Below are positions 36,201 through 43,586 of a stretch of 64,000 nt of DNA, piece by piece; the stretch's first letter is position 1, and each line of letters begins with the position of its first letter. A model generated the notes under the pieces. The model had not been told where the DNA came from. It saw nothing but the letters and a program-made list of their open reading frames with translations, and did not search any database. A program made the position numbers and the translations under genes. Source of the stretch: DAOPZC01 sp035353175 (GTDB lineage Bacteria; Verrucomicrobiota; Kiritimatiellia; RFP12; UBA1067); NCBI GenBank assembly GCA_035353175.1, contig DAOPZC010000007.1, positions 1-64,000 on the forward strand, written 5' to 3'.

Positions 36201-37118
36201 GCCGTGCGGCTCAAGGTATTCCAGCGTGTTGGGTTTGTCGGCATAGCGTTCGGCGATGCGGCGGATCGAGGCGAGCTGCGCGTCCTTGGCCGCGCCCGAA
36301 CACCACGAGACGCTGCGCATGCCCGCGCTTCCCGTGCTCGCCACGCCGTGATAGGAGCCGCAGAACTGAGGCATAAGCCCCATGCCCTCGTCCCGGCGGC
36401 CGTTGAGCAGCCAAGTCGGTTCCACATTCATGGTGTTGATGACGACGGGGAGATCGCGCCGCGCCGCCGCTCGCGCGCCCCAGTCCCACCAGAGGTCGTT
36501 GTCGAGCCCCACCGCGTTGTCGACGTTCGCGGTCTCTGCCCAGAACACGAAGCCGCTATGGTTTTCCCGCTTCGCGAAATCGAACTCGCCCAGCACCGGA
36601 TAACCGCTCCACTTCTGACCCTTGGGCGTTTCCCATGGGCGGTAGTAGAAGCGGAACCCGTACCGGTCCCAGGCGTCGAGGAACATCGGCACCGGGCGCT
36701 GCGTCGCCAACTCCGCATGGGTCAGGGTCTTTTTCAGCGGCGCAAGGCTTTCCTGCCAACCCGCTTCGCTGGTGGCCGCAACGATGACAACGGCCCTGCC
36801 GCTGCGGAACGCGGACACCTGTCCCTGTTCCGGTACGACGATGACCGGCACCGCCAGACTGCCGACCGTCCGCGTCTCGTCACGGACGCCGCCCAACACG
36901 TGCAGGTCGCTTACGAACTTGGCGTGGACGATTCCGGCCTTTTCCGCACTCTCGCAGCGGATCTCCAGACGGGAGAAGCGCTCGGCGGTCTCGGCGCGCG
37001 CCGAAACCTCGCCGTAGCCGCGGAGTTTTTGCGCGGGCCATTCTTGGACCGACAGCGGCGCGGCGGCCGCGGCGGCGCACAGGCCCGCCGCGACAAAAAG
37101 AAGGCATGACTTTTTCAT
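33240..37118 (-). CDS. Giant secreted beta-galactosidase-like hydrolase with several jelly-roll modules
   Basis: This 1292-residue protein has a signal peptide (1-19). A GH42/GH-A-type TIM barrel appears to begin near residue 140 ('VPMFLDAWDRYGFRFYYRPW'). It is interrupted at about 375-515 by a GH2-type sugar-binding jelly roll ('LDLTGLWRLGYEPLPG...AFDDATW'-type), and resumes ('EAARRGIEAIRSVDPDRSIICMAPDS') to about 690. A GATase-like trimerisation region follows (about 700-900). Two more jelly-roll modules lie at about 1040-1165 ('VDLTDGWRYRVLDE') and 1185-1290 ('LDLAGDWAPSNDYL'). The catalytic acids cannot be assigned with confidence. It lies 18 bases downstream of another large hydrolase gene, so the two form an operon. 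Confidence 0.75.
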   Translation of the reverse strand: MKKSCLLFVAAGLCAAAAAAPLSVQEWPAQKLRGYGEVSARAETAERFSRLEIRCESAEKAGIVHAKFVSDLHVLGGVRDETRTVGSLAVPVIVVPEQGQVSAFRSGRAVVIVAATSEAGWQESLAPLKKTLTHAELATQRPVPMFLDAWDRYGFRFYYRPWETPKGQKWSGYPVLGEFDFAKRENHSGFVFWAETANVDNAVGLDNDLWWDWGARAAARRDLPVVINTMNVEPTWLLNGRRDEGMGLMPQFCGSYHGVASTGSAGMRSVSWCSGAAKDAQLASIRRIAERYADKPNTLEYLEPHGELRHGDFDLFLEYGPVADTSFRAFLKAKYGRVAQVAQRWGQASALKRWDDVRVPDLASFLGYGADALDLTGLWRLGYEPLPGTAAEWSAAAFDDATWPLLRAPGNDAMMFLEKKPAVFRRAFEVPAAWLRGEKVWLYVWDLNSGAHLKERIVASLNGTVIGEELTRHAVPHWGAFEATGALRAGTNTVALRVPQGFLGYRVYLSRQAPRQYPDLPDGEKARWVDFADWRQATRIEAARRGIEAIRSVDPDRSIICMAPDSTIAGVKKLCEQYGAHFHNTGHMGAFWNEFLPMLMRGADLPFSLEPGGPAENLTGFKRMLGYYFTEGVQAIHYFIHVGNIYWPEDLRAHFEKIKPLIDTVGKTHPPKAQIAMLFSDRIDNLTGFPWGQDPDANLPSGYFAWPLNAQFTGEYDFDGVTDLDFADGKADPYRIIVGANTSVMDDKLIGEIEAWVRKGGIFVAFVQTGRHTPEKKDAWPISRLSGYDVTGTSRSRSTASEPYEIADWWNFSFAPSQTVFRAEDWDLKNVKANGLKLKARAADCQDLARWEDGSTAIGLRPLGKGYVIHMGLKFCRTPLWHGWPDRTHKLFRQLFVWAGTKRVPAAAEGVKFRHAVSNNGLFDTWTLWNEKADRAVETSLVFRDGLKPAFCREVGADADAPLTTGADGQPAVSSLRLEPLETRIFVTPTGRIASAPSAWFALQRNWWRGTEAVTPAKAPVASGHAATAETGEQATVDLTDGWRYRVLDEQGTDDPAPLAAPGFDDATWPMRRLDCWAVPEELPSRRVLFRTTFQIPKAWRQGNIELWLKSWFSWTASGKTRYWLDGREVSQGDGRDGLIVSAGLEAGSTHTLAVEIRGEGQVCGVRGNTWLSFTRRPGRMLDLAGDWAPSNDYLRPGTPVRLPGAFNANLLSRTFELPADLSGKQVYLRLKTSHGITGCLVNGRYVRRHHHALGDTVFLNITPWLAAGTSNRLELLAGGRGEIKEMALWVY

Positions 37119-37136
37119 GGTCGCTTACGTACCGGA

Positions 37137-39815
37137 TTACGGCGAAGGCAGACGTTCGAAGGTGACGTTATCCAAAAAGAAACGGCCGGGCTTCTGCCCC
37201 GAGCCGATGAAGTAAACGCTGTCGCAAACGAAGAACCAGGGGCTGGCAAACGGCAGCGCGGCGAAGGTTTGCGGGGCGGCGTTGGGCGCGGTGACCGTGA
37301 CCGTGTACGCAGGTTTGGCGGGATCGAGCGAGAACTCGATCGACAGGTGATGCCAAACGTCCGGCGCAAGCGTGGTCAGCGGTTTGCCCGAGGCGCTGAG
37401 CGCGCCGGTCTCGCTCACGTGCAGGCTGGGGCCCGCGCCTTTGCCTTCGTTGCGGGCTTCGATGACGCAGTCAACGCTGCGGGGCATGTTCAGGTCGAAT
37501 GTCAGCCGCGCCGAACCGGTCCGCATCGGAGAGATTGAGCGGTGCAGGAACGGGAAGAAGCTCGATCCAGCCGCATCGGTGAATTTCAATGCCTGCCGTC
37601 CCGCGGCGGCGGTCTCGCGCGTGACGGCGATCTTGGCGTCCCCCCGGCTCTCGGCCTTCCAGTGCTCTGCCGGTACGGCATCCGGTTTCATGTTCTCGAA
37701 CGTGTCCGAGAACATGACGCCCACGCGGGTGTCGGCCGGATGGAAGGCCTCGGCCGCCGCCGGCGCTTCGGGGGCGAGCGCGGCCTGCGGCGCCGTGACG
37801 GCGCCGTCGAGAATCAGCGCCGCATGCGTCTGCAGCGATTCGATCTGGGCGGTGAAGAGGCCGTCGCGATACTCCGTCGTCACGGCGGTGCCGACGGGAA
37901 CGGCGCGGACACTTTTGGGCGCGGTCGACAGGGGAAGCGTCACGCGAAGGGCCTTCAGCGGCGGATTCAGATCGGTGTAGTCCGAGGTGTCGACGTCCGA
38001 CAGCGTGCCGTTCACGCGCGCGCTCAGGTCCATGATGTGCAGAACCGTCTGCCCCGGTTTGCGACGCACGGAGCAGAGCACGGCCGCCTCGCGTCCGCCG
38101 CCCTCCACGCGATAGGAGGGGCCGCGTCCGGTCGCGCCGAACACGGCCGCCATCAGGCCGTCGTCGGGATAGCGCAGAACGCTGCTGGCCAGATAAACCA
38201 CCGTGCCCTTTCCGACGGCGTGCGCGCAGATCAGCGGACGGCCGTCGGCCTCGGCGGCGATCACCTTGGCGCTTTCGGGTTGCACTTGCCAGGCTTCGGC
38301 GAGCGCCCAGTTCCGCTTGCCGAGAAACAGCCGCGTCGGCCGCTCCGTCGCGGGCGGTGTGCGTCGCAGGCCGAGCAATGCGGCGACGGCCGCGGGCTCT
38401 TCGCTCGTTCCGCGCAGAGCCGCGCCGCTGAGCACCAGCGTGCCGCCCTGCCCGACAAAGGTTTGGAGCCGCGCGAACGTTTCGGGCGACACGGTCCGGT
38501 GTTCTGGCACGATAACCGCCGCGTAACGGCCGAGCGTTTCGCCGAAAGTCTGCTCGTTGACGATGTCGGTCAGATAGTGGGCTTCGGCCAGATTCCGCGC
38601 AACGCTGTGTACGCGGCCGCCGGTGCCGCTTTCGCCGCCGGCCTGCCATGCCGTTTCGCTGTCGAGCACCGCGATCTGCGAAAGCGATTCCGACGGGCCG
38701 AGGGCCGGCTCTCGGGCGCGGGCGTATTGGGCGCAGAAGCGGGTCAGGTCAAGGCCGCTGGGCGGCACCTGTTCGCCGTTGAAGCTCCAGAGAAACCAGA
38801 CGCCGCCCGCGGCCATGGTCAGCGCGCCTTCCTGAAGCGTGCGCTGGAACGAGTAGCGGTGCTTCGTCTCGGGAGAAGCCAGCGACCGCGCTTCGGGCGT
38901 GCAGAAGCTCATGATGTCGAAGGGCTTTTTCTGCGCGCCCCAGCGCTGGAGCACGGAATGCACTTGACGGATGTTCCACACGTCGCCGCTCAGCGTGTCG
39001 GCGAAGTCGGGCGCGGGCTCGGGTGTCCACGCCCACGACCAGTTGCTGGTGTAGAGCGCCTTGGGGCTGGCCGCATGAATCGCCTCCGCCACCGCGCGGA
39101 GATAGGCGCGATATCCGGACTGATGCCAAGCGATCCAGCGTTTCCAGTTGGGGTCGTCGGCTTTGCGCGGCGCTTCCAATCCCGTGTCGGCTTTCCATTC
39201 CGCCAGGCAGCGCGGGCACCAGCAGGGGCGGGGCAGGATGTAGTCGCCGTCGAACCAGAAGCCCGCGGGATCGTAGAGGCGCACGATCTCGCGGATCTGC
39301 GGGATGAAACGCTCGGTGAGGTAGCCGGTGCCGTCGCGGTGCGGCCGCTGGCAGACGATCGGCTCGCCGTTGATCTCGGACTTGCCGTCCGCGCCGATCG
39401 CGGCCCACTGCGGATGGTCCTTAATATCCAGCGGACGTCGGTCCACCGACATGTAGACGCAGAGCTTTTTGCCCTGCTGGCGCGTGACCCGCTTAAACGC
39501 CGCAAGCGTGTCATAGCCGTTCGCGGCGGGATTGTTGGTGCCGACCTGCGTCGGGTAGGTCGCGTGGCCGTTGCTCTGGCCCGAGACTTGGAGCATCGTC
39601 GCGGGCACATCCGCGAACATCGCCGCCAGCTCTTCGGGTGGCACCGCTTTGGCGAGCAGGCCGGAGTGATTGTCGAAGTGGATGTTCACCACCGAATCGC
39701 GGTACCAGGCGTCGGTCCGCAGCGGCGCGGTGTGTTTAAAGTGCGTTTCGGTGACACAGGCGGCCGACCCGAGAAGAAGCGTGCCGCATGCGGCGAGAGC
39801 GGTTGCAGACCTCAT
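37137..39815 (-). CDS. Large lipoprotein, putative glycoside hydrolase (GHL6/GH29-GH42-like)
   Basis: This 892-residue protein has a lipoprotein signal (LGSAAC, Cys20). A TIM-barrel of the hypothetical-glycosyl-hydrolase type spans about 35-385: 'DSVVNIHFDNHSG', 'GKKLCVYMSVDRR', 'DPAGFWFDGDYILPRPCWCPRCLAEWKADTG' and 'ALYTSNWSWAW'. A beta-galactosidase-trimerisation/GATase-like domain follows (about 395-580). A C-terminal beta-sandwich, probably carbohydrate-binding, spans about 710-892. The closest families I recall are GHL6 and alpha-L-fucosidase-like proteins. GGGGG lies eight bases before the ATG, and a promoter is seen at 39873-39901. Substrate unknown. Confidence 0.74.
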   Translation of the reverse strand: MRSATALAACGTLLLGSAACVTETHFKHTAPLRTDAWYRDSVVNIHFDNHSGLLAKAVPPEELAAMFADVPATMLQVSGQSNGHATYPTQVGTNNPAANGYDTLAAFKRVTRQQGKKLCVYMSVDRRPLDIKDHPQWAAIGADGKSEINGEPIVCQRPHRDGTGYLTERFIPQIREIVRLYDPAGFWFDGDYILPRPCWCPRCLAEWKADTGLEAPRKADDPNWKRWIAWHQSGYRAYLRAVAEAIHAASPKALYTSNWSWAWTPEPAPDFADTLSGDVWNIRQVHSVLQRWGAQKKPFDIMSFCTPEARSLASPETKHRYSFQRTLQEGALTMAAGGVWFLWSFNGEQVPPSGLDLTRFCAQYARAREPALGPSESLSQIAVLDSETAWQAGGESGTGGRVHSVARNLAEAHYLTDIVNEQTFGETLGRYAAVIVPEHRTVSPETFARLQTFVGQGGTLVLSGAALRGTSEEPAAVAALLGLRRTPPATERPTRLFLGKRNWALAEAWQVQPESAKVIAAEADGRPLICAHAVGKGTVVYLASSVLRYPDDGLMAAVFGATGRGPSYRVEGGGREAAVLCSVRRKPGQTVLHIMDLSARVNGTLSDVDTSDYTDLNPPLKALRVTLPLSTAPKSVRAVPVGTAVTTEYRDGLFTAQIESLQTHAALILDGAVTAPQAALAPEAPAAAEAFHPADTRVGVMFSDTFENMKPDAVPAEHWKAESRGDAKIAVTRETAAAGRQALKFTDAAGSSFFPFLHRSISPMRTGSARLTFDLNMPRSVDCVIEARNEGKGAGPSLHVSETGALSASGKPLTTLAPDVWHHLSIEFSLDPAKPAYTVTVTAPNAAPQTFAALPFASPWFFVCDSVYFIGSGQKPGRFFLDNVTFERLPSP

Positions 39816-39872
39816 TGCTCAATTCCCCCTAATTCTTAAATGCGCATACTGTTTGTAGCGAAATCCGCTTAC

Positions 39873-39901
39873 TATGTATCCTTTTCTCTCTGCGGAGTCA
39901 A
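39873..39901 (-). promoter_or_regulatory. Sigma-70-type promoter for the two-gene hydrolase operon
   Basis: Minus strand TTGACT, 17 bases, TACATA (weak -10). Its -35 directly abuts the -35 of the plus-strand promoter at 39902. Confidence 0.35.
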
Positions 39902-39930
39902 TTGAAGCCCATCATTTGATCTGATACTAT
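39902..39930 (+). promoter_or_regulatory. Sigma-70-type promoter for the isomerase-like gene cluster
   Basis: TTGAAG, 17 bases, TACTAT. RNA would start near 39937, leaving about 20 bases before ATG 39958 but only about 5 before ATG 39943. This favours the second ATG. Confidence 0.42.
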
Positions 39931-39957
39931 GCGGGATATTCAATGAAAGGTATCGCC

Positions 39958-40821
39958 ATGAACACACTTACCCGCCGAAACGCGCTTCGTCTGCTGGGCG
40001 CTGCGACCGCCGCGCTCGCGCCGCTGGCACACGCTCAGGTCCAGGACGCCGCGCCCAAACGCCGCATCCGCCAATCCGTCACGCGCGGCACCTTCGGAAA
40101 AATGTCGGCCGACGAGTTTTGCCGCACTGTGAAAGCGCTCGGCTTCGTCGGCGTGGACCTTGTGGGCCGCGGCGACTGGCCCGCCCTCAAGGAGCACGGC
40201 CTCGTCGCCACCATGGTGCCCGGCGCCGGCGGCATCAAGGACGGCATCAACAACGCCGCGCGCCGCGACGACTTCCTGAAGCAGTTCCGCGAGAACATCG
40301 CCGCGGCGGCCGAGTTCGGCTGGAAGCGCGTGATCACCCTCGCGGGCGACCGCGCGGGTCTTAGCGACGCGGACGGCATGGCCAACTGCGTGCCCGTGCT
40401 GAAGGAGGCGGTCAAAATCGCCGCCGACCACGACGTGACCATCTGCATGGAGCTGCTCAACAGCAAGGTCAACCACCCGGGCTACATGTGCGACCACACC
40501 GCCTGGGGCGTCGAGCTCTGCAAGCGCGTGGAGTCGCCGCGCTTCAAGCTGCTCTACGACATCTACCACATGCAGATCATGGAGGGCGACGTCATCCGCA
40601 CGATCACCGACAACATCGCCTACATCGGCCACTTCCACACGGCGGGCAATCCCGGACGCCGCGACCTCGACGAAGATCAGGAGCTCTTTTATCCCGCCAT
40701 CATGCGGACCATCGCCACGCTGACGGAAGCCGGCAAGTTCGACGGTTACGTCGCGCACGAGTTCGGCCCCAAGCACGGCGTCGATTCCCTGCGCAGCGCC
40801 TTCCGGCTCTGCGACGTGTGA
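39958..40821 (+). CDS. Tat-exported xylose-isomerase-like / hydroxypyruvate-isomerase-like protein
   Basis: This 287-residue protein starts at ATG 39958 with AAAGG seven bases upstream. A twin-arginine signal (residues 1-25, 'TRRNALRLLGAATAAL') precedes an AP-endonuclease-2/xylose-isomerase TIM barrel. The expected metal ligands are visible: Glu in 'ICMELLNSKV', Asp in 'LLYDIYHMQ', His in 'IGHFHTAGNPGR' and Glu in 'YVAHEFGPK'. The pattern is closest to hydroxypyruvate isomerase, but secreted Tat versions are common in PVC bacteria and are usually involved in sugar metabolism of unknown detail. Two oxidoreductase genes follow on the same strand. Confidence 0.88.
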   Translation: MNTLTRRNALRLLGAATAALAPLAHAQVQDAAPKRRIRQSVTRGTFGKMSADEFCRTVKALGFVGVDLVGRGDWPALKEHGLVATMVPGAGGIKDGINNAARRDDFLKQFRENIAAAAEFGWKRVITLAGDRAGLSDADGMANCVPVLKEAVKIAADHDVTICMELLNSKVNHPGYMCDHTAWGVELCKRVESPRFKLLYDIYHMQIMEGDVIRTITDNIAYIGHFHTAGNPGRRDLDEDQELFYPAIMRTIATLTEAGKFDGYVAHEFGPKHGVDSLRSAFRLCDV

Positions 40822-40900
40822 CCCGTCAGCGCTTTCCGCGTGTCCCGGCGTTCAGCGCATGGCGTCGCCCCTGACGGGAAAACGAAAATCAGAGAAGAAA

Positions 40901-41785
40901 ATGAAAAGAAGAACGTTCCTGAAGTTGTCGGCGGCGGGCGCGGGCGTGACGCTGTTCCGCGCGGACGCGCTCGCGGCGGCGCTCGGTGCAGAAAAGGGGA
41001 AGCCGAAGACGCTTGTCTTGGGCGGAAGCGCGTTCGCCTGCGGGCTCGCGCTCGCGCATCCGGAGGAGGTGCTCGTTCTCGAACGCGGCCTCCATCTCGT
41101 GCCGGAGTTCGCGCTCGCGTACGATCCGATCGAGCCGGGGAAGCCGAAGACGGATCTCGGCCGGAGCCTCTGCGGCGAGCTCGAGGGCTACGGCATTCTT
41201 TCCGGCGGCAAGCTCCATCATCCGCCGCTCGCGGACTATTTCACCGATCTGATGACGCGTCGCGGCGGCCATCTGTTTCTCAACGCTGAGACGACGGAGA
41301 TCGAACGCGTGCCGGACGGCTTCCGCGTGACCGTGTGCGCTACGGACGGCTTGAGTTCTTTCACGGCGGAGAAGGTGATCGACACGACGCCGGAGGGCTG
41401 GCGCGGCACGGGGCGGTCCGCAGTCCGCGCGAAGGCGCTCACGGCGACGCTTCAGGGAAAGCTTCCGGCCGGCGAAGCGGAGCTCCGCGCGCCGGGCGCG
41501 GTCATCCGCAAAGGCGTGTTCCCGGACGAATGGCTGCTCAGGGTGGAACTGCCGGCGGCGGCGGACTGGCACGGCGCGAGGCTCAAGCTCCATGCGGCGT
41601 GGGAGGCGCTGAAACCGCGCTGCCCGGGACTGAAACTCGCGGCGGAGGCGGGCGCGTTCGCCCGCACGTACGGCGGCGAACGGATCCGCCGGCCGGGTGC
41701 GGACGGGATCGCGTGGGTGCCGGGCGCGCAATTCGGAGATCTGATGAAGGCGCTGGAGGAGGGGCTCGCATGGAACTTGGACTGA
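40901..41785 (+). CDS. Tat-exported protein related to FAD-dependent oxidoreductases, degenerate nucleotide site
   Basis: This 294-residue protein starts at ATG 40901 ('MKRRTFLKLSAAGAGV', a twin-arginine signal); the frame upstream is longer but lacks the signal context. It reads like the N-terminal and middle part of an FAD-dependent oxidoreductase. The first strand is followed by 'GGSAFACGLALA' in place of a GxGxxG loop, and 'VLVLERG' then marks the second strand with its acidic end. The family's later segment 'IDTTPEGWRGTG' is recognisable. Its 3' end overlaps the next gene by 16 bases. It may be an accessory or regulatory subunit of the enzyme encoded next (inference). Confidence 0.68.
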   Translation: MKRRTFLKLSAAGAGVTLFRADALAAALGAEKGKPKTLVLGGSAFACGLALAHPEEVLVLERGLHLVPEFALAYDPIEPGKPKTDLGRSLCGELEGYGILSGGKLHHPPLADYFTDLMTRRGGHLFLNAETTEIERVPDGFRVTVCATDGLSSFTAEKVIDTTPEGWRGTGRSAVRAKALTATLQGKLPAGEAELRAPGAVIRKGVFPDEWLLRVELPAAADWHGARLKLHAAWEALKPRCPGLKLAAEAGAFARTYGGERIRRPGADGIAWVPGAQFGDLMKALEEGLAWNLD

Positions 41786-43560
41786 CCTTGAACGGCAAAC
41801 ACGTCCAGCGTGCGGCCGCACCGGCGTTCGCGGAGACATACGACGTGGTCGTCGCCGGCCTCGGCACGGCCGGCGAGGAGGCCGCGCTCGCCGCGGCGAA
41901 ACTCGGGCTGAGCGTCCTCGGCGTCGAAAAGCAAAACGCGATGGGCGGACAGTCCACGATCGGGTGCGTGAACTTCGGCGGCAGCATCGTCGACCGCATG
42001 ATCCGTTCCGAGCGCGCGGCGGATGCGGCCGGACTCAAGCTCGCCTACGAAACGGTGCCGACGGGCGTCTGGCTCGACGGGAAGAGGATCGTCGGCCTCC
42101 GGCTCTTCCGCAACGGCGTCTCCCGCGACGTCGCCGCGCGGATCGTGATCGACGCGACGGGCAACGCCACGGTCGCGCGGATGGCCGGTTGCGGCCTCCG
42201 GTCCGGTCGCGCCTGGGACGGCGAGAAAGGGGGGTGCGCGCGCGCCGAACTCTGGACGACGCCGGAAGGCGGAGTGCGTCCGCTCTACGCCAATTACCGG
42301 CGCGACCTCTGCGGCAGCGCCGCCGATTACAGCGCGGTCGTCGCGTTCCTTGCCGGGACGCGTCGGCAGGTGTGGAACGCGTCGCGGCGCCGCATGCTCA
42401 AGCCCGCCCTGATCCTGGGCGCGCGCGAAGAGGACCGCGTGGAGACGCTGGCAACCGTCACGCTGCGCGACTGCCTTCAGGAGAAGGAATACGCGGATCC
42501 GATCTTCTACGCGTTCGGTCCGGAAGACCTGGTGCGCGTCGACCAGGACTACGCCTTCGAAAGCGAGGAGATCCAGAACTGGAAAGGCCTCTGCTCGATG
42601 CCCTGCTTCGGTTACCTGTCCGTGCTGCCGTACGGGACGATCGTCGCGAGGGACGTGGATGCGCTGCTGGTCCCCTCGAAACATTTCGGCGTTTCGCACG
42701 ACGCCGGCGGAGGCATCCGCATGCAGGGTGAGATGCGCAAGACGGGGTACGCCGCCGCCTGCGCGGCGCTTCTCGCCGTCCGCGGGGACCTCGCGCTAAA
42801 GGACGTCCCGTATGCGGAACTGCGGCCCCTGCTGGAAAAGGGCGGCCTTCTGACGCGCCCTGCGAAGCGGTTTGTGACCACCGTGAACGGCGCGCCGCTG
42901 GGCCCCTTTACGCCCGAGCAGGCCGTCGCCGCGCTCAAACAGGATGTCGCTCTGCCCGGCGAGTGGTGGAACTCCACGGCGGACGGCGGCCCGCGCGAAC
43001 AGGCCGCGTACGCGTACTGGACCGTCTGGAAATGCGCGCTTTCGGGAGCCGTCGCCGAGCGCAAGCGGTTCGGTGATCTGCTGAACGCCGAAATGGAGAA
43101 GGGCGGCCGTTGGGCGGGCAATTTCGCCGTGGCCTTGGGGCTGCTCGGCGACGTGCGCGCCTGCGGCGTTCTCCGTTCGCTCGTCGCGACGCCGGGCGCG
43201 TCCCATCCGGCCGGCGCCGATCCCGTGGTCGCCCGCGCCTACCCGAACCGCATCAAGGCGGTCTGTCTGCTCGGCCGTCTCGGCGACAGGGCGTCGCTGC
43301 CGCTGCTCCGGGATCTCGTGCTCGACGGCGCCGTCGCTTTCACGAAGGATCTCCTCGGGACGGGGCTTTACCGTACGCCGGACCGCTACCGCTTCGAGGC
43401 GCTCTCGTACGCGCTCATGTCGCTCCGGGCGTTTCTGGAGAGGCAGCCCGACGCCCGCGTCCGCGACGAACTCCTCGACTGGAACCGAAAGCCGCTCACG
43501 CTCCTCTCCGAACGCGACGCCTCCGATCTCGCGCCCCTGCTGAAGAACATCATCCGGTAA
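41770..43560 (+). CDS. FAD-dependent oxidoreductase (FAD_oxidored family)
   Basis: This 596-residue protein starts at ATG 41770 behind GGAGGAGGGG, overlapping the preceding gene by 16 bases. It has an intact dinucleotide-binding loop 'VVVAGLGTAGEEAALAAAKLGLSVLGVEK', a substrate-site-like 'GGQSTIGCVNFGG' and the second FAD motif 'ARIVIDATGNATVARMAG'. It also has the late motif 'LLVPSKHFGVSHDAGGGIRMQGEMRKTGYAAACAA'. The C-terminal 150 residues are helical and HEAT-like ('RIKAVCLLGRLGDRASLPLLRDLV'). It has no signal peptide of its own, unlike its partner. Substrate unknown; secreted-sugar oxidation is a guess from context. Confidence 0.85.
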   Translation: MELGLTLNGKHVQRAAAPAFAETYDVVVAGLGTAGEEAALAAAKLGLSVLGVEKQNAMGGQSTIGCVNFGGSIVDRMIRSERAADAAGLKLAYETVPTGVWLDGKRIVGLRLFRNGVSRDVAARIVIDATGNATVARMAGCGLRSGRAWDGEKGGCARAELWTTPEGGVRPLYANYRRDLCGSAADYSAVVAFLAGTRRQVWNASRRRMLKPALILGAREEDRVETLATVTLRDCLQEKEYADPIFYAFGPEDLVRVDQDYAFESEEIQNWKGLCSMPCFGYLSVLPYGTIVARDVDALLVPSKHFGVSHDAGGGIRMQGEMRKTGYAAACAALLAVRGDLALKDVPYAELRPLLEKGGLLTRPAKRFVTTVNGAPLGPFTPEQAVAALKQDVALPGEWWNSTADGGPREQAAYAYWTVWKCALSGAVAERKRFGDLLNAEMEKGGRWAGNFAVALGLLGDVRACGVLRSLVATPGASHPAGADPVVARAYPNRIKAVCLLGRLGDRASLPLLRDLVLDGAVAFTKDLLGTGLYRTPDRYRFEALSYALMSLRAFLERQPDARVRDELLDWNRKPLTLLSERDASDLAPLLKNIIR

Positions 43561-43586
43561 GCCGTGCGTTCGGATACGCTTTTGTT

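Noticed and set aside
37542..39839. 765-residue plus-strand open frame
   Set aside because: Antisense to a lipoprotein hydrolase with clear signal and barrel motifs.
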